A DNA stretch of 6,657 bases from Aquimarina sp. (lineage in GTDB: Bacteria > Bacteroidota > Bacteroidia > Flavobacteriales > Flavobacteriaceae), in assembly GCA_011524575.1 (NCBI GenBank), contig WTKB01000164.1, forward strand, positions 1 through 6,657, given 5' to 3'. The position numbers were made by a program, and so were the translations under genes. The notes under the pieces were generated by a model that did no database searches, was not told the origin of the DNA, and saw nothing but the letters and a program-made list of their open reading frames with translations. Positions 1 through 6,264 of this stretch are shown one piece after another (the first letter of the stretch is position 1; each line of letters starts with the position of its first letter).

Positions 1-40
1 AAGTTTTTATAATTAATTACGGATATTTTTTTTAACTGCA

Positions 41-203
41 TAAGAGCTTATTTAAGCTGAATACATACTGTAATTCAGAAGTTTAATGTTTTAGCTTACT
101 TTTAAATGATGTGCATATCGGGAGATATATGAGTCCTTTTAAAGTGATCCAAGTTCTTAAAATACTGGATTACAAGAAGTAGTGAGTTCAAACATGCTCT
201 AAA
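41..203 (+). repeat. Hairpin (MITE-like) repeat, copy 1, full length but degenerate
   Basis: This copy aligns along its whole length with the repeat at 6261-6419, at roughly 80-85% identity by eye with a few small indels. The best-preserved blocks are 87-119 (containing TTTTAAATGATGTGCATATC) and 133-153 (GTCCTTTTAAAGTGATCCAAG). The terminal inverted repeats are decayed: the left end reads AGAGCTTATTTAA and the right end TTCAAACATGCTCT, against AGAGCTTGTTTAAA and its complement in the best copy. The centre still folds, with GCATATC and GATATAT flanking a GGGA loop near 113-130. The marker AGTAGTGAGTT (178-188) places this copy in the same orientation as the copy at 6261. It contains no open reading frame of note. 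A non-autonomous mobile element is the likeliest reading, but no transposase is present in the window. Confidence 0.85.
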
Positions 204-363
204 ATTAAAAATATAAAATAATACTAATGAGCTTTTAAATTCAATTGATTTTTTTTCATAAAAACTTCAATACATAATCCATACAAAACAGAAGAAGTAT
301 CATTAAAAAGAGACAAACAACAAAAATAGTATATCATACGCTTTTATAATAGAATAAAAAAGT
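204..363. other. Non-coding AT-rich spacer upstream of the TPR gene
   Basis: This stretch is very AT-rich, with homopolymer runs and stop codons in all frames, and I see no gene or RNA gene in it. GAGCTTTTAAATTCA near 230-244 faintly resembles a repeat terminus (GAGCTTGTTTAAATTCA at 2144-2160) and could be a decayed fragment, but the match is too weak to annotate separately. Positions 1-40, left of the first repeat, likewise show nothing recognisable. Confidence 0.5.
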
Positions 364-371
364 TATTTTTG
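342..371 (+). promoter_or_regulatory. Probable Bacteroidetes-type promoter for the TPR gene
   Basis: TATTTTTG at 364-371 matches the Bacteroidetes -7 consensus TAnnTTTG exactly. The -33 side is weak: CTTTTAT near 342-348 lies at about the right distance but lacks the TTTG core. Transcription would start near 378, giving a leader of about 35 bases before the ATG at 413. The box overlaps the upstream in-frame GTG (371), which argues against that GTG as the start codon. This is inferred from the consensus only. Confidence 0.5.
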
Positions 372-412
372 TGACTTATTCAAAAAAAAATCACCTAAGA
401 TCTTTAAATATC

Positions 413-1207
413 ATGGCAACCTATAAAAAAAGAGGCTACAAAACAAAACCTATTGTTGAAGATACTGATGTAGAAACTGTATTGGAAGAACCATCTGTTG
501 TAGATTCTGCTACAGAAGAAGTTTTTGAAACCCTAGATGAAACCGCTAATAAATCTGAAGAATGGGTAGCTAAAAATCAAAAATACATCTTTACTGGTGT
601 TGGGGTCTTAGTTTTAATTTTACTTGCATATATTGCTTACGACAGGTTTGTATTACAACCTAAGGAAATAGAAGCAAGCAACTTAATTTACGCTGCTCAA
701 AAAAATTATGAAAAAGCAGAAACCGCTTCAATTAAAGAAAGAACAACTTTATTAGAAACGGCATTAAATGGAAACGATGATGCGGTTGGCTTTACAAAAA
801 TTATAGAAGATTACAGCGGCACTCAAACTGCAGAAGTGGCTAAATATTATGCAGGTTTTAGTGCTTTAGAACTAAAAGACTATAGTAAAGCCATTGAATA
901 CCTTGATGATTACAATACCGATAATGCTATTCTTAACGCATTAGCAAAAGGAGGAGTTGCGGATGCATTCTCCATGCTTAATGAACCACAAAAAGCATTA
1001 AACTATTACCAAAAAGCATTACAGGAAACAAATAATAGCTTTACAAGCCCTAAATTTTTAATTAAAGCGGCTAAAACAGCACTTAGTATTAATGAAACTA
1101 CTAAAGCACTTAACTTTTTAAAACAAGTTGAGAATAATTATCCAGAAACAGCAAAAACCAAAGAATTCAAAACATTACTTGCTCTTGTAGAAACAAAATC
1201 ATTATAA
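413..1207 (+). CDS. Tetratricopeptide-repeat membrane protein (YfgM/CpoB-like)
   Basis: This is a 264-aa protein with a charged N-terminal cytoplasmic region (1-56, acidic after residue 15), one transmembrane helix (about 59-77, rich in V, L, I and G) and a helical C-terminal region with TPR-like units at about 139-172, 173-206 and 210-244. Examples are AKYYAGFSALELKDYSKAIE and ALAKGGVADAFSMLNEPQKA. This architecture matches the YfgM-type family, which in E. coli is a SecYEG-associated periplasmic chaperone; that function in this organism is inference only. The frame is open upstream to a GTG at 371. The ATG at 413 is preferred because MATYKKRGYK is the family's usual beginning and because the GTG sits inside a likely -7 promoter box. 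No SD is visible, as is usual for flavobacteria. The gene is probably monocistronic here, since a strong terminator follows directly. In relatives it commonly sits next to ribH. Confidence 0.88.
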   Translation: MATYKKRGYKTKPIVEDTDVETVLEEPSVVDSATEEVFETLDETANKSEEWVAKNQKYIFTGVGVLVLILLAYIAYDRFVLQPKEIEASNLIYAAQKNYEKAETASIKERTTLLETALNGNDDAVGFTKIIEDYSGTQTAEVAKYYAGFSALELKDYSKAIEYLDDYNTDNAILNALAKGGVADAFSMLNEPQKALNYYQKALQETNNSFTSPKFLIKAAKTALSINETTKALNFLKQVENNYPETAKTKEFKTLLALVETKSL

Positions 1208-1215
1208 GAACAGAT

Positions 1216-1258
1216 TTAAACAAAAAGCAAACTTTAAAACAGTTTGCTTTTTGTTTAA
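1216..1258 (+). terminator. Strong intrinsic terminator hairpin after the TPR gene
   Basis: The arms 1216-1233 and 1241-1258 are perfect reverse complements over 18 bases (left arm TTAAACAAAAAGCAAACT) around a 7-base loop, TTAAAAC. The descending arm is T-rich (GCTTTTTGTTTAA). It starts 9 bases after the TAA stop. The AAGCAAACT/AGTTTGCTT core with flanking A and T tracts is typical of flavobacterial terminators and could work in both directions, because the ascending arm carries an A tract. It should insulate the TPR gene from ribH. Confidence 0.9.
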
Positions 1259-1269
1259 TATAGCGTATA

Positions 1270-1356
1270 AAAACTTATTTAAATACAATATAAACTCTAA
1301 TTCAAAAATTTAAAATTTTTGATTAAAGAAAGTAGTGAGTTTAAACAAGCTCTAAA
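1270..1356 (+). repeat. Hairpin (MITE-like) repeat, copy 4, short form (~87 bp)
   Basis: The right end (1331-1356, AGTAGTGAGTTTAAACAAGC followed by TCTAAA) matches the right end of the full-length copy at 6261-6419 exactly. The left end (AAAACTTATTTAAA, 1270-1283) is a diverged version of AGAGCTTGTTTAAA, followed by ATACAATATAAACTCTAATT, which resembles the left arm of the long copy. About 70 bases of the centre are missing. The two arms still pair along nearly their whole length, closing on a perfect inner stem, TCAAAAAT/ATTTTTGA, at about 1302-1322. A second terminus-like AAGCTCTAA lies just outside at 1358-1366. Orientation is the same as copies 1 and 2. Confidence 0.82.
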
Positions 1357-1406
1357 TAAGCTCTAAGCAACTGTACCTTGATATCATAAAAATACTATTT
1401 TAAATT

Positions 1407-1901
1407 ATGGCAACAGCATCTACTAATTTATCTAACTATGATAAAACAAAGCTCCCAGAATCAAAAGATTTCAAAATAGGGCTTGTCGTTTCAGAATGGA
1501 ATAATCAGATTACAGAAGGGCTTTATCAAGGTGCTTTCGAAGCTTTTACAGATTGTGGTGTTCTTAAACAAAATATCATTAGATGGGATGTACCTGGTAG
1601 CTTTGAACTCATTTATGGAGCAAAAAGAATGCAACAGGTAAAACCAGAACTGGATGCTATTGTTGTGATAGGCTGTGTTATTGAAGGAGAAACCAAACAT
1701 TTTGATTTTGTGTGCCAAGGCGTAACTGCAGGTGTTAAAGATTTAAACATACAAGGAGCTATTCCTGTGATATTTTGTGTACTAACAGACCATAACATGC
1801 AACAATCCATAGATAGATCTGGAGGGAAGCATGGCAACAAAGGTACAGAAGCAGCTATTGCTGCCATTAAGATGGCACAACTTAAAAAGTTAGAGAATTA
1901 A
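1407..1901 (+). CDS. ribH: 6,7-dimethyl-8-ribityllumazine synthase
   Basis: This 164-aa cytosolic enzyme condenses 5-amino-6-ribitylamino-uracil with 3,4-dihydroxy-2-butanone 4-phosphate, the penultimate step of riboflavin synthesis. The family landmarks are all present in order: SEWN (29-32, aromatic stacking residue W31), PGSFEL (63-68, substrate loop), GCVIEGETKHFDFV (89-102, catalytic-type His98), PVIFCVLT (120-127), and the RSGGKHGNKG phosphate-binding segment (137-146, with R137, K141 and K145). The length is normal for the family and nothing looks broken. The start gives MATASTNLSNYDK, a short family-typical extension before the first strand. No SD is seen. A TTG at 1378-1380 and TATTTTAA at 1396-1403 loosely resemble a -33/-7 pair but are weak, and would leave almost no leader. 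I saw no FMN riboswitch upstream. The gene is flanked on both sides by hairpin repeats and preceded by a strong terminator, so it is probably transcribed alone. Confidence 0.97.
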   Translation: MATASTNLSNYDKTKLPESKDFKIGLVVSEWNNQITEGLYQGAFEAFTDCGVLKQNIIRWDVPGSFELIYGAKRMQQVKPELDAIVVIGCVIEGETKHFDFVCQGVTAGVKDLNIQGAIPVIFCVLTDHNMQQSIDRSGGKHGNKGTEAAIAAIKMAQLKKLEN

Positions 1902-1924
1902 CCCCTAATAAACCTAAAATTAAG

Positions 1925-1973
1925 CCTTAAAATTCCATAGCGACAAACACTATTTTCTATGAAAATTTTAAGG
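1925..1973 (+). terminator. Hairpin after ribH, possible terminator
   Basis: The left arm CCTTAAAATTCCATAG (1925-1940) pairs with the right arm CTATGAAAATTTTAAGG (1957-1973). This gives a 10-base and a 5-base helix separated by a small bulge, with a 16-base loop. It starts 23 bases after the ribH stop. The downstream flank (GTTAAAAGAAAATAAT) is not T-rich, so this is not a canonical intrinsic terminator. Position and stem length still make an end-of-transcript role the likeliest use. Confidence 0.5.
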
Positions 1974-2141
1974 GTTAAAAGAAAATAATACATTGACTTA
2001 TTATATTTCTCCTAAAGGTTTTTTATAAACCGAAGTAAAGAGGAATAAAACGCTGCTATAATTTGCTTGATTTTCATTATTTTTACATTTAAGTACATAG
2101 AAAATCACACTATTAAACAATAGTGTCTATATAATATGTTT
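1974..2141. other. Non-coding spacer with a small perfect hairpin
   Basis: I see no gene here. The only local structure is an 8-base perfect stem, ACACTATT (2107-2114) and AATAGTGT (2119-2126), around an AAAC loop. Its purpose is unknown and it is short enough to be chance in AT-rich DNA. TATAATTTG (2057-2065) resembles a -7 box but has one base too many between TA and TTTG and no -33 partner. Confidence 0.4.
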
Positions 2142-2208
2142 AAGAGCTTGTTTAAATTCACTACTTCCTATAATCCAAAAGTTTATATTTAGTTTAAACA
2201 AGCTCTAA
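2142..2208 (-). repeat. Hairpin (MITE-like) repeat, copy 3, shortest form (~67 bp), inverted
   Basis: The termini AGAGCTTGTTTAAA (2143-2156) and TTTAAACAAGCTCT (2193-2206) are perfect 14-base inverted repeats, identical to those of the copy at 6261-6419. The interior of the left half (TTCACTACTTCCTATAATCC, 2157-2176) is the reverse complement, with few changes, of the right-arm interior of the full-length copies, so this copy lies in the opposite orientation and has lost most of the other arm and the centre. It ends 22 bases before the next start codon, so the leader of the downstream operon runs out of, or starts within, this element. Confidence 0.85.
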
Positions 2209-2230
2209 ACTTAAAAGGCTGAAATAAAGT

Positions 2231-2518
2231 ATGGGATTGATCTCCAGACGAAAAAACAAAACATTTAGCTACCAACCTAGATACGCACAACTAGAAGAGG
2301 GCGAAATTCCATTTAAAATTTCTCAACGTTTTGACAAATACCGCAGTACTTTAGAAACACCCAATGATCTAAAAGGTAAATTCAAACTCGCATGGGAAGA
2401 GCGTAAAAACCATACAAATAAAACTACAAATCAACGTGTACTTATCATTAGTGTACTACTTGTAATCTTATTTATTTGTTTTATGGGGCTCGATATCCTG
2501 AAAATATTTTCTTTTTAG
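2231..2518 (+). CDS. Conserved small membrane protein between ribH and mutL
   Basis: This 95-aa protein has a basic, soluble N-terminal part and one C-terminal transmembrane helix at about residues 69-87 (VLIISVLLVILFICFMGLD). The N-terminus NKTFSYQPRY (9-18) and the segment LKGKFKLAWEERKN (47-60) resemble conserved parts of a flavobacterial family that databases sometimes label 'riboflavin synthase subunit beta'. I believe that label is a neighbour-transfer error: nothing here resembles riboflavin or lumazine synthase. No function is known to me. The many Lys and Arg before the helix suggest a cytoplasmic N-terminus anchored by its tail. The gene leads a tight cluster with mutL, 23 bases downstream, and probably shares its transcript. 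The start ATG follows GAAATAAAGT, which is not a convincing SD. Confidence 0.82.
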   Translation: MGLISRRKNKTFSYQPRYAQLEEGEIPFKISQRFDKYRSTLETPNDLKGKFKLAWEERKNHTNKTTNQRVLIISVLLVILFICFMGLDILKIFSF

Positions 2519-2541
2519 TTATCTGTAATTTTTAAGTGTTC

Positions 2542-4542
2542 ATGAAAAACCAAATTAAATTACTTCCTAAAAAAATTGCAAATCAAATTGCAGCAGGTGA
2601 AGTGGTACAACGTCCTGCCTCGGTAGTAAAGGAACTTATTGAAAATGCAGTAGATGCAGGAGCCACAAAAATTATATTAAATTTAAAAGAAGCTGGGAAA
2701 ACACTCATTCAAATTATTGATAATGGAATGGGTATGCATGAAAAAGATGCTGCATTGTGTTTTGAACGTCATGCCACTTCTAAAATAAAAAAAGCTACCG
2801 ATTTATTTAAACTCACCACAAAAGGATTTCGAGGGGAAGCACTTGCCTCAATAGCAGCTATTGCCCATGTAAGTTTAAAAACCAAACCTCACTTACAAGA
2901 ATTAGGCACACATATTACGATTCAAGGAGGAGAAATTACTACAAATACCCCTTGTACTTGCCCAAGTGGTTCGATTATAGAAGTAAAACATCTATTTTTT
3001 AATGTCCCTGCTCGTAGGAATTTTTTAAAATCGAATACGGTAGAACTACGCCATATCATTGATGAATTTCAAAGAGTGGCACTTGTTCATGAAAACATAC
3101 ACTTCCAGTTATCGCATAATGGAAATGAACTTTTTCACCTACCAGCTACCAATAAAAAGAAACGTATTTCGGGAATATTTGGAACAAAAATTAGTGAAAA
3201 AATTATTCCTATTACCGAACAAACGGAAATGGTAAAAATAACAGGGTATATTGGCAAACCCAATTTTGCTAAAAAAAATAGAGGAGAACAATTCTTTTTT
3301 GTAAATCAAAGGTATATTAAAAATGCCTATTTAAATCATGCCATACAATCTGCCTATGAAGGACTTTTAAAAGACAAAAGTCATCCGAGTTACTTTTTAT
3401 ACCTTGAACTAGATCCAAAAAGTATTGATGTAAATATTCATCCAACAAAAACAGAAATAAAATTTGATAATGACGCTTCGATATATGCTATATTAAGAGC
3501 CACAATTAAACATAGTATGGGGCAATTTCAAATTATGCCTACACTCGACTTTGATCGAGATGCCTCTTTGGACTTACCCTATGAATATACTCGAATACAA
3601 AAAAGTGATACTCCAAAAATTGAAGTAAATCAAAACTTTAACCCTTTTGCCATGGAACAAGAACGTTATGAAAAAAGTTCTAATTCTAGCAAAAATGATT
3701 TTAATAAAGCCCCTAAATATATACCTAAAAAAAACAATGATGCCCCATGGGAAGCACTGTATAGTGGGTTAAATACTTCTGAAAACAATCTTTCAGGAAA
3801 TTTTGAAACTACCAACTCCTCTCCTAATGTAATGACTTTTGCAAGTAAGGCCAACCGTAAGGAAGAAGAACAAGGTGTAAAAAAAGAAGAAGAATCCTTT
3901 GTCATTCCTTCCAAAATGGAAATTGAAGATAAGGAAGATGTAGAGTCTTTATTTTCAAAGAACATGGAAGCATTTACATCTTTTAAAGTATTTCAATTAC
4001 ACAAAAAATATATTGTAACAAAAACTACTAGCGGACTCATAATTATACATCAAAAAAGAGCCAGTTATAGAATTGCTTACGAACTTTTAGAGGCAAAGAT
4101 TCAACAACAAACTCCGAGCCCAGAACCTTTATTATTTCCTCTAGCTCTAGAATTTTCACCTAATGAAATTACGATACTAAAAGAACTCTCAACCACTTTA
4201 AAACAAATTGGCATTATATTGAATTTTGATAAAGATAACACCCTACAAGTAGAAGGGCTACCCGCCCTACTAAAAGAAAAGGATGTTATGCCTTTGTTAC
4301 AAGAGCTTATTGAGTCGGAAAATTTACAACTTCCAAAAGAACATAGTGGAATTAATAGTATCGAAATTCTTATTAAATCTGTAGCAAAAGCCACATCACT
4401 TAAAACAGGTGAAGCATTAAATGATAGCTTACAAACAAAACTTGTAAATAACCTTTTTGCATGTAAGAATCCTCAATCTTGCCCAGAAGGAAAACCTGTG
4501 TTTATAACCTTTGACCAAACACAAATCGATCAAAAGTTTTAA
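2542..4542 (+). CDS. mutL: DNA mismatch repair protein MutL
   Basis: This 666-aa protein couples MutS mismatch recognition to strand removal. The N-terminal GHKL ATPase is complete: QIAAGEVVQRPASVVKELIE (15-34), with E31 and N35, IIDNGMGM (58-65, with D60), RHATSKI (76-82), TTKGFRGEAL (92-101), FFNVPARRNFLK, and DVNIHPTKTEIKF with the conserved lysine K303. A low-complexity linker rich in N, S, E and K spans about 350-470. The C-terminal dimerisation domain starts at FQLHKKYIVT. There the segment normally DQHxAxxR(x)3YE in this phylum reads HQKRASYRIAYE (503-514), so the acidic D and the following H are replaced; the endonuclease metal site may be altered. The C-terminus has CPEGKP (647-652) where endonuclease-type MutLs have CPHGRP. 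The ATG at 2542 is preferred over the GTG two codons upstream because MKNQIKLLP fits the family start. The next gene follows after 15 bases. Confidence 0.97.
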   Translation: MKNQIKLLPKKIANQIAAGEVVQRPASVVKELIENAVDAGATKIILNLKEAGKTLIQIIDNGMGMHEKDAALCFERHATSKIKKATDLFKLTTKGFRGEALASIAAIAHVSLKTKPHLQELGTHITIQGGEITTNTPCTCPSGSIIEVKHLFFNVPARRNFLKSNTVELRHIIDEFQRVALVHENIHFQLSHNGNELFHLPATNKKKRISGIFGTKISEKIIPITEQTEMVKITGYIGKPNFAKKNRGEQFFFVNQRYIKNAYLNHAIQSAYEGLLKDKSHPSYFLYLELDPKSIDVNIHPTKTEIKFDNDASIYAILRATIKHSMGQFQIMPTLDFDRDASLDLPYEYTRIQKSDTPKIEVNQNFNPFAMEQERYEKSSNSSKNDFNKAPKYIPKKNNDAPWEALYSGLNTSENNLSGNFETTNSSPNVMTFASKANRKEEEQGVKKEEESFVIPSKMEIEDKEDVESLFSKNMEAFTSFKVFQLHKKYIVTKTTSGLIIIHQKRASYRIAYELLEAKIQQQTPSPEPLLFPLALEFSPNEITILKELSTTLKQIGIILNFDKDNTLQVEGLPALLKEKDVMPLLQELIESENLQLPKEHSGINSIEILIKSVAKATSLKTGEALNDSLQTKLVNNLFACKNPQSCPEGKPVFITFDQTQIDQKF

Positions 4543-4557
4543 CAATAACTATCTATT

Positions 4558-5322
4558 ATGCAAAAACCGCTATCAGAAACCATAAAAACACTACTTATAA
4601 TTAACGTACTACTGTTTTTTGCAAGTACTTATTTTATCCCTAACCTATCCGACCCACTTTTTTCACTATGGCATGTAAATAACCCTAACTTTAAACTATG
4701 GCAAATACTTACCCATATGTTTATGCACGGAAATCTTAGCCATTTGATTTTTAATATGTTTTCATTATACATGTTTGCTCCAATTATCGAGGAACGGTTG
4801 GGTACTTCTTATTTTCTATTTTTATATTTTAGTGCAGGCTTTGCTGCTGCTGCACTCACGCTTGGAATTGATTACTATAGCTTTCAAGAAATTTTTAATG
4901 CCTACCTAAAAACAGGTCTTACCTCAACGGAGATTTACGAATTTATCCAAGAAAGTTTACAAAGAGGAAGTTTTGATACGCAAATCGCACCAAATATACC
5001 TACAAATGATACTATTAATATGCTACGTAATTACGGTGGCACCATGGTTGGAGCTTCTGGGGCAATCTCCGGAGTACTTGTAGCTTTTGCGGTACTGTAC
5101 CCAAACCTACCACTAATGTTACTCTTTATTCCATTTCCTATTAAAGCGAAGTATTTTATTGGTGCTTACTTTTTATTAGATGTATATGGAGGACTTACAG
5201 GCAATAGTATTATAGGGCCAGAAAACACCGCTCATTGGGCTCATGTAGGTGGGGCTGTGATTGGATTTATTATAATCTGGTATTGGAAAAAAAATAATTT
5301 TAACGCTAATAGGTGGTATTAA
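4558..5322 (+). CDS. Rhomboid family intramembrane serine protease (first of a pair)
   Basis: This 254-aa polytopic protease has the rhomboid core: HMFMHGNLSHLIFNMFSLYM (53-72) with the HxxxN pair H62/N66, the catalytic serine in GASGA (165-169, S167), and the catalytic histidine in HWAHVGGAVIGF (226-237, H229). I count about six hydrophobic segments. A hydrophilic insertion of about 55 residues (104-160) lies between transmembrane segments 3 and 4, just before the catalytic serine helix. It is longer than in the minimal E. coli GlpG fold, and I recall similar insertions in other Bacteroidetes members. Both catalytic residues are present, so it should be active. Substrates cannot be told from the sequence. 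It lies 15 bases after mutL and 3 bases before a second rhomboid gene, so all three are probably co-transcribed. The link with mutL looks like conserved synteny, not shared function. Confidence 0.94.
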   Translation: MQKPLSETIKTLLIINVLLFFASTYFIPNLSDPLFSLWHVNNPNFKLWQILTHMFMHGNLSHLIFNMFSLYMFAPIIEERLGTSYFLFLYFSAGFAAAALTLGIDYYSFQEIFNAYLKTGLTSTEIYEFIQESLQRGSFDTQIAPNIPTNDTINMLRNYGGTMVGASGAISGVLVAFAVLYPNLPLMLLFIPFPIKAKYFIGAYFLLDVYGGLTGNSIIGPENTAHWAHVGGAVIGFIIIWYWKKNNFNANRWY

Positions 5323-5325
5323 AAA

Positions 5326-6264
5326 ATGAATAATCAGTTATTTAACAAGTATTTTAAACAAGGTTCTGCCTTACAGAAATTAATTATCCTTCATGGAATA
5401 TGTTTTGTAATTTTTGGAGTATTAGGAAAAACGATTGCTTGGTTATTAAACATTAATACAAGTACCCTTATTAATTATTTAAGCTTCCCTAATAGTGTTA
5501 CTGATTTTATAAAACAACCCTGGTCAATTATTACGTACAGTTTTATACACCTTGACTTTTACCATGTGCTTTCAAATATGTTTTGGCTTTATTTCTTTGG
5601 AAATATTATTACAAACATCCACACGGGCAAAAGACTGCTTAACATCTATTTTTTAGGAGTGATTTTTGGAGCAATCACTTTTAGTCTCGCCTATACTTTT
5701 TTACCTGTTTTTCAAACTATAAGCTCAGGTATTCTTATTGGAGCTTCGGCAGGTGTAAGTGCGGTAATGGTTGCTGCTACTATGCAAAGCCCTAATAATC
5801 CACTGCGTTTTTTATTTATCCCGATCACTTTTAAACTTTGGTGGATTACGGCTGGTATATTAATTTTAGATATTCTAAAAATCCCACAAGGAAATGCGGG
5901 AGGACATATTGCTCACTTAGGAGGGGCTTTTATCGGCTACTTATATTTAACGGAACTTCGAAAGGGTAATGACCTTGGTAAACCCATTGAAAAAATCATG
6001 GACAAACTCAGTAATATATTCAAAAATATCAGTACAAAAAAAACGGTTAAATCGAAAAAAAGCCCCTTAAGAACCAGTTACCGAGCACCTCATTTCAACA
6101 ACAAAAAAACAAGTGAAAACACGCCAAATACGACACATTCCATACAAAGGAGTCATCAAAAAGAAATTGATCGTATTTTGGATAAGATAGGCAAAAGCGG
6201 TTATGAAAGTCTTTCTAAAGAAGAAAAAGAACAATTATTTAAAGCTGGTGATCATTTATCTTAG
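5326..6264 (+). CDS. Rhomboid family intramembrane serine protease with soluble C-terminal extension (second of a pair)
   Basis: This 312-aa protein has a membrane core (about 20-210) with the H80/N84 pair (YHVLSNMFW), the catalytic serine in GASAG (139-143, S141) and the catalytic histidine in GGHIAHLGGAFIGY (H197). It lacks the large loop insertion of its neighbour. A basic, low-complexity linker (215-275, rich in K, S, N and T) leads to a short conserved-looking C-terminal module (279-309, EIDRILDKIGKSGYESLSKE onward). That module recurs at the end of Bacteroidetes rhomboids and may be the domain catalogued as DUF6576; this is from memory. The gene begins 3 bases after the stop of the first rhomboid, with an A-run in place of an SD. 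Its TAG stop (6262-6264) lies inside the left terminus of a hairpin repeat, so the last residue or two may differ from the ancestral protein. The domain itself looks complete. Confidence 0.94.
   Translation: MNNQLFNKYFKQGSALQKLIILHGICFVIFGVLGKTIAWLLNINTSTLINYLSFPNSVTDFIKQPWSIITYSFIHLDFYHVLSNMFWLYFFGNIITNIHTGKRLLNIYFLGVIFGAITFSLAYTFLPVFQTISSGILIGASAGVSAVMVAATMQSPNNPLRFLFIPITFKLWWITAGILILDILKIPQGNAGGHIAHLGGAFIGYLYLTELRKGNDLGKPIEKIMDKLSNIFKNISTKKTVKSKKSPLRTSYRAPHFNNKKTSENTPNTTHSIQRSHQKEIDRILDKIGKSGYESLSKEEKEQLFKAGDHLS

Noticed and set aside
371..412. In-frame GTG start extending the TPR protein by 14 residues
   Set aside because: The GTG overlaps an exact TAnnTTTG promoter box, the added residues are not family-like, and the internal ATG gives the usual MATYKKRGYK beginning.
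1259..1406. FMN riboswitch upstream of ribH
   Set aside because: No conserved FMN aptamer blocks are seen; the space is taken up by the hairpin repeat and AT-rich sequence.
1491..1867. Antisense open frames across ribH (1491-1718 and 1613-1867)
   Set aside because: They are shadows of a well-conserved gene on the other strand and have no recognisable protein features.
2184..2191. TATATTTA inside copy 3 as a promoter for the mutL operon
   Set aside because: It lacks the final G of the -7 box and has no -33 TTG at the right spacing.
2536..2541. GTG two codons before the mutL ATG
   Set aside because: ATG at 2542 gives a normal MutL start, and nothing favours the GTG.
3666..4394. Antisense open frames across mutL (3666-3965 and 4101-4394)
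   Set aside because: Same reasoning; their Ser and Leu richness is what the complement of Lys, Glu and Asn codons produces.
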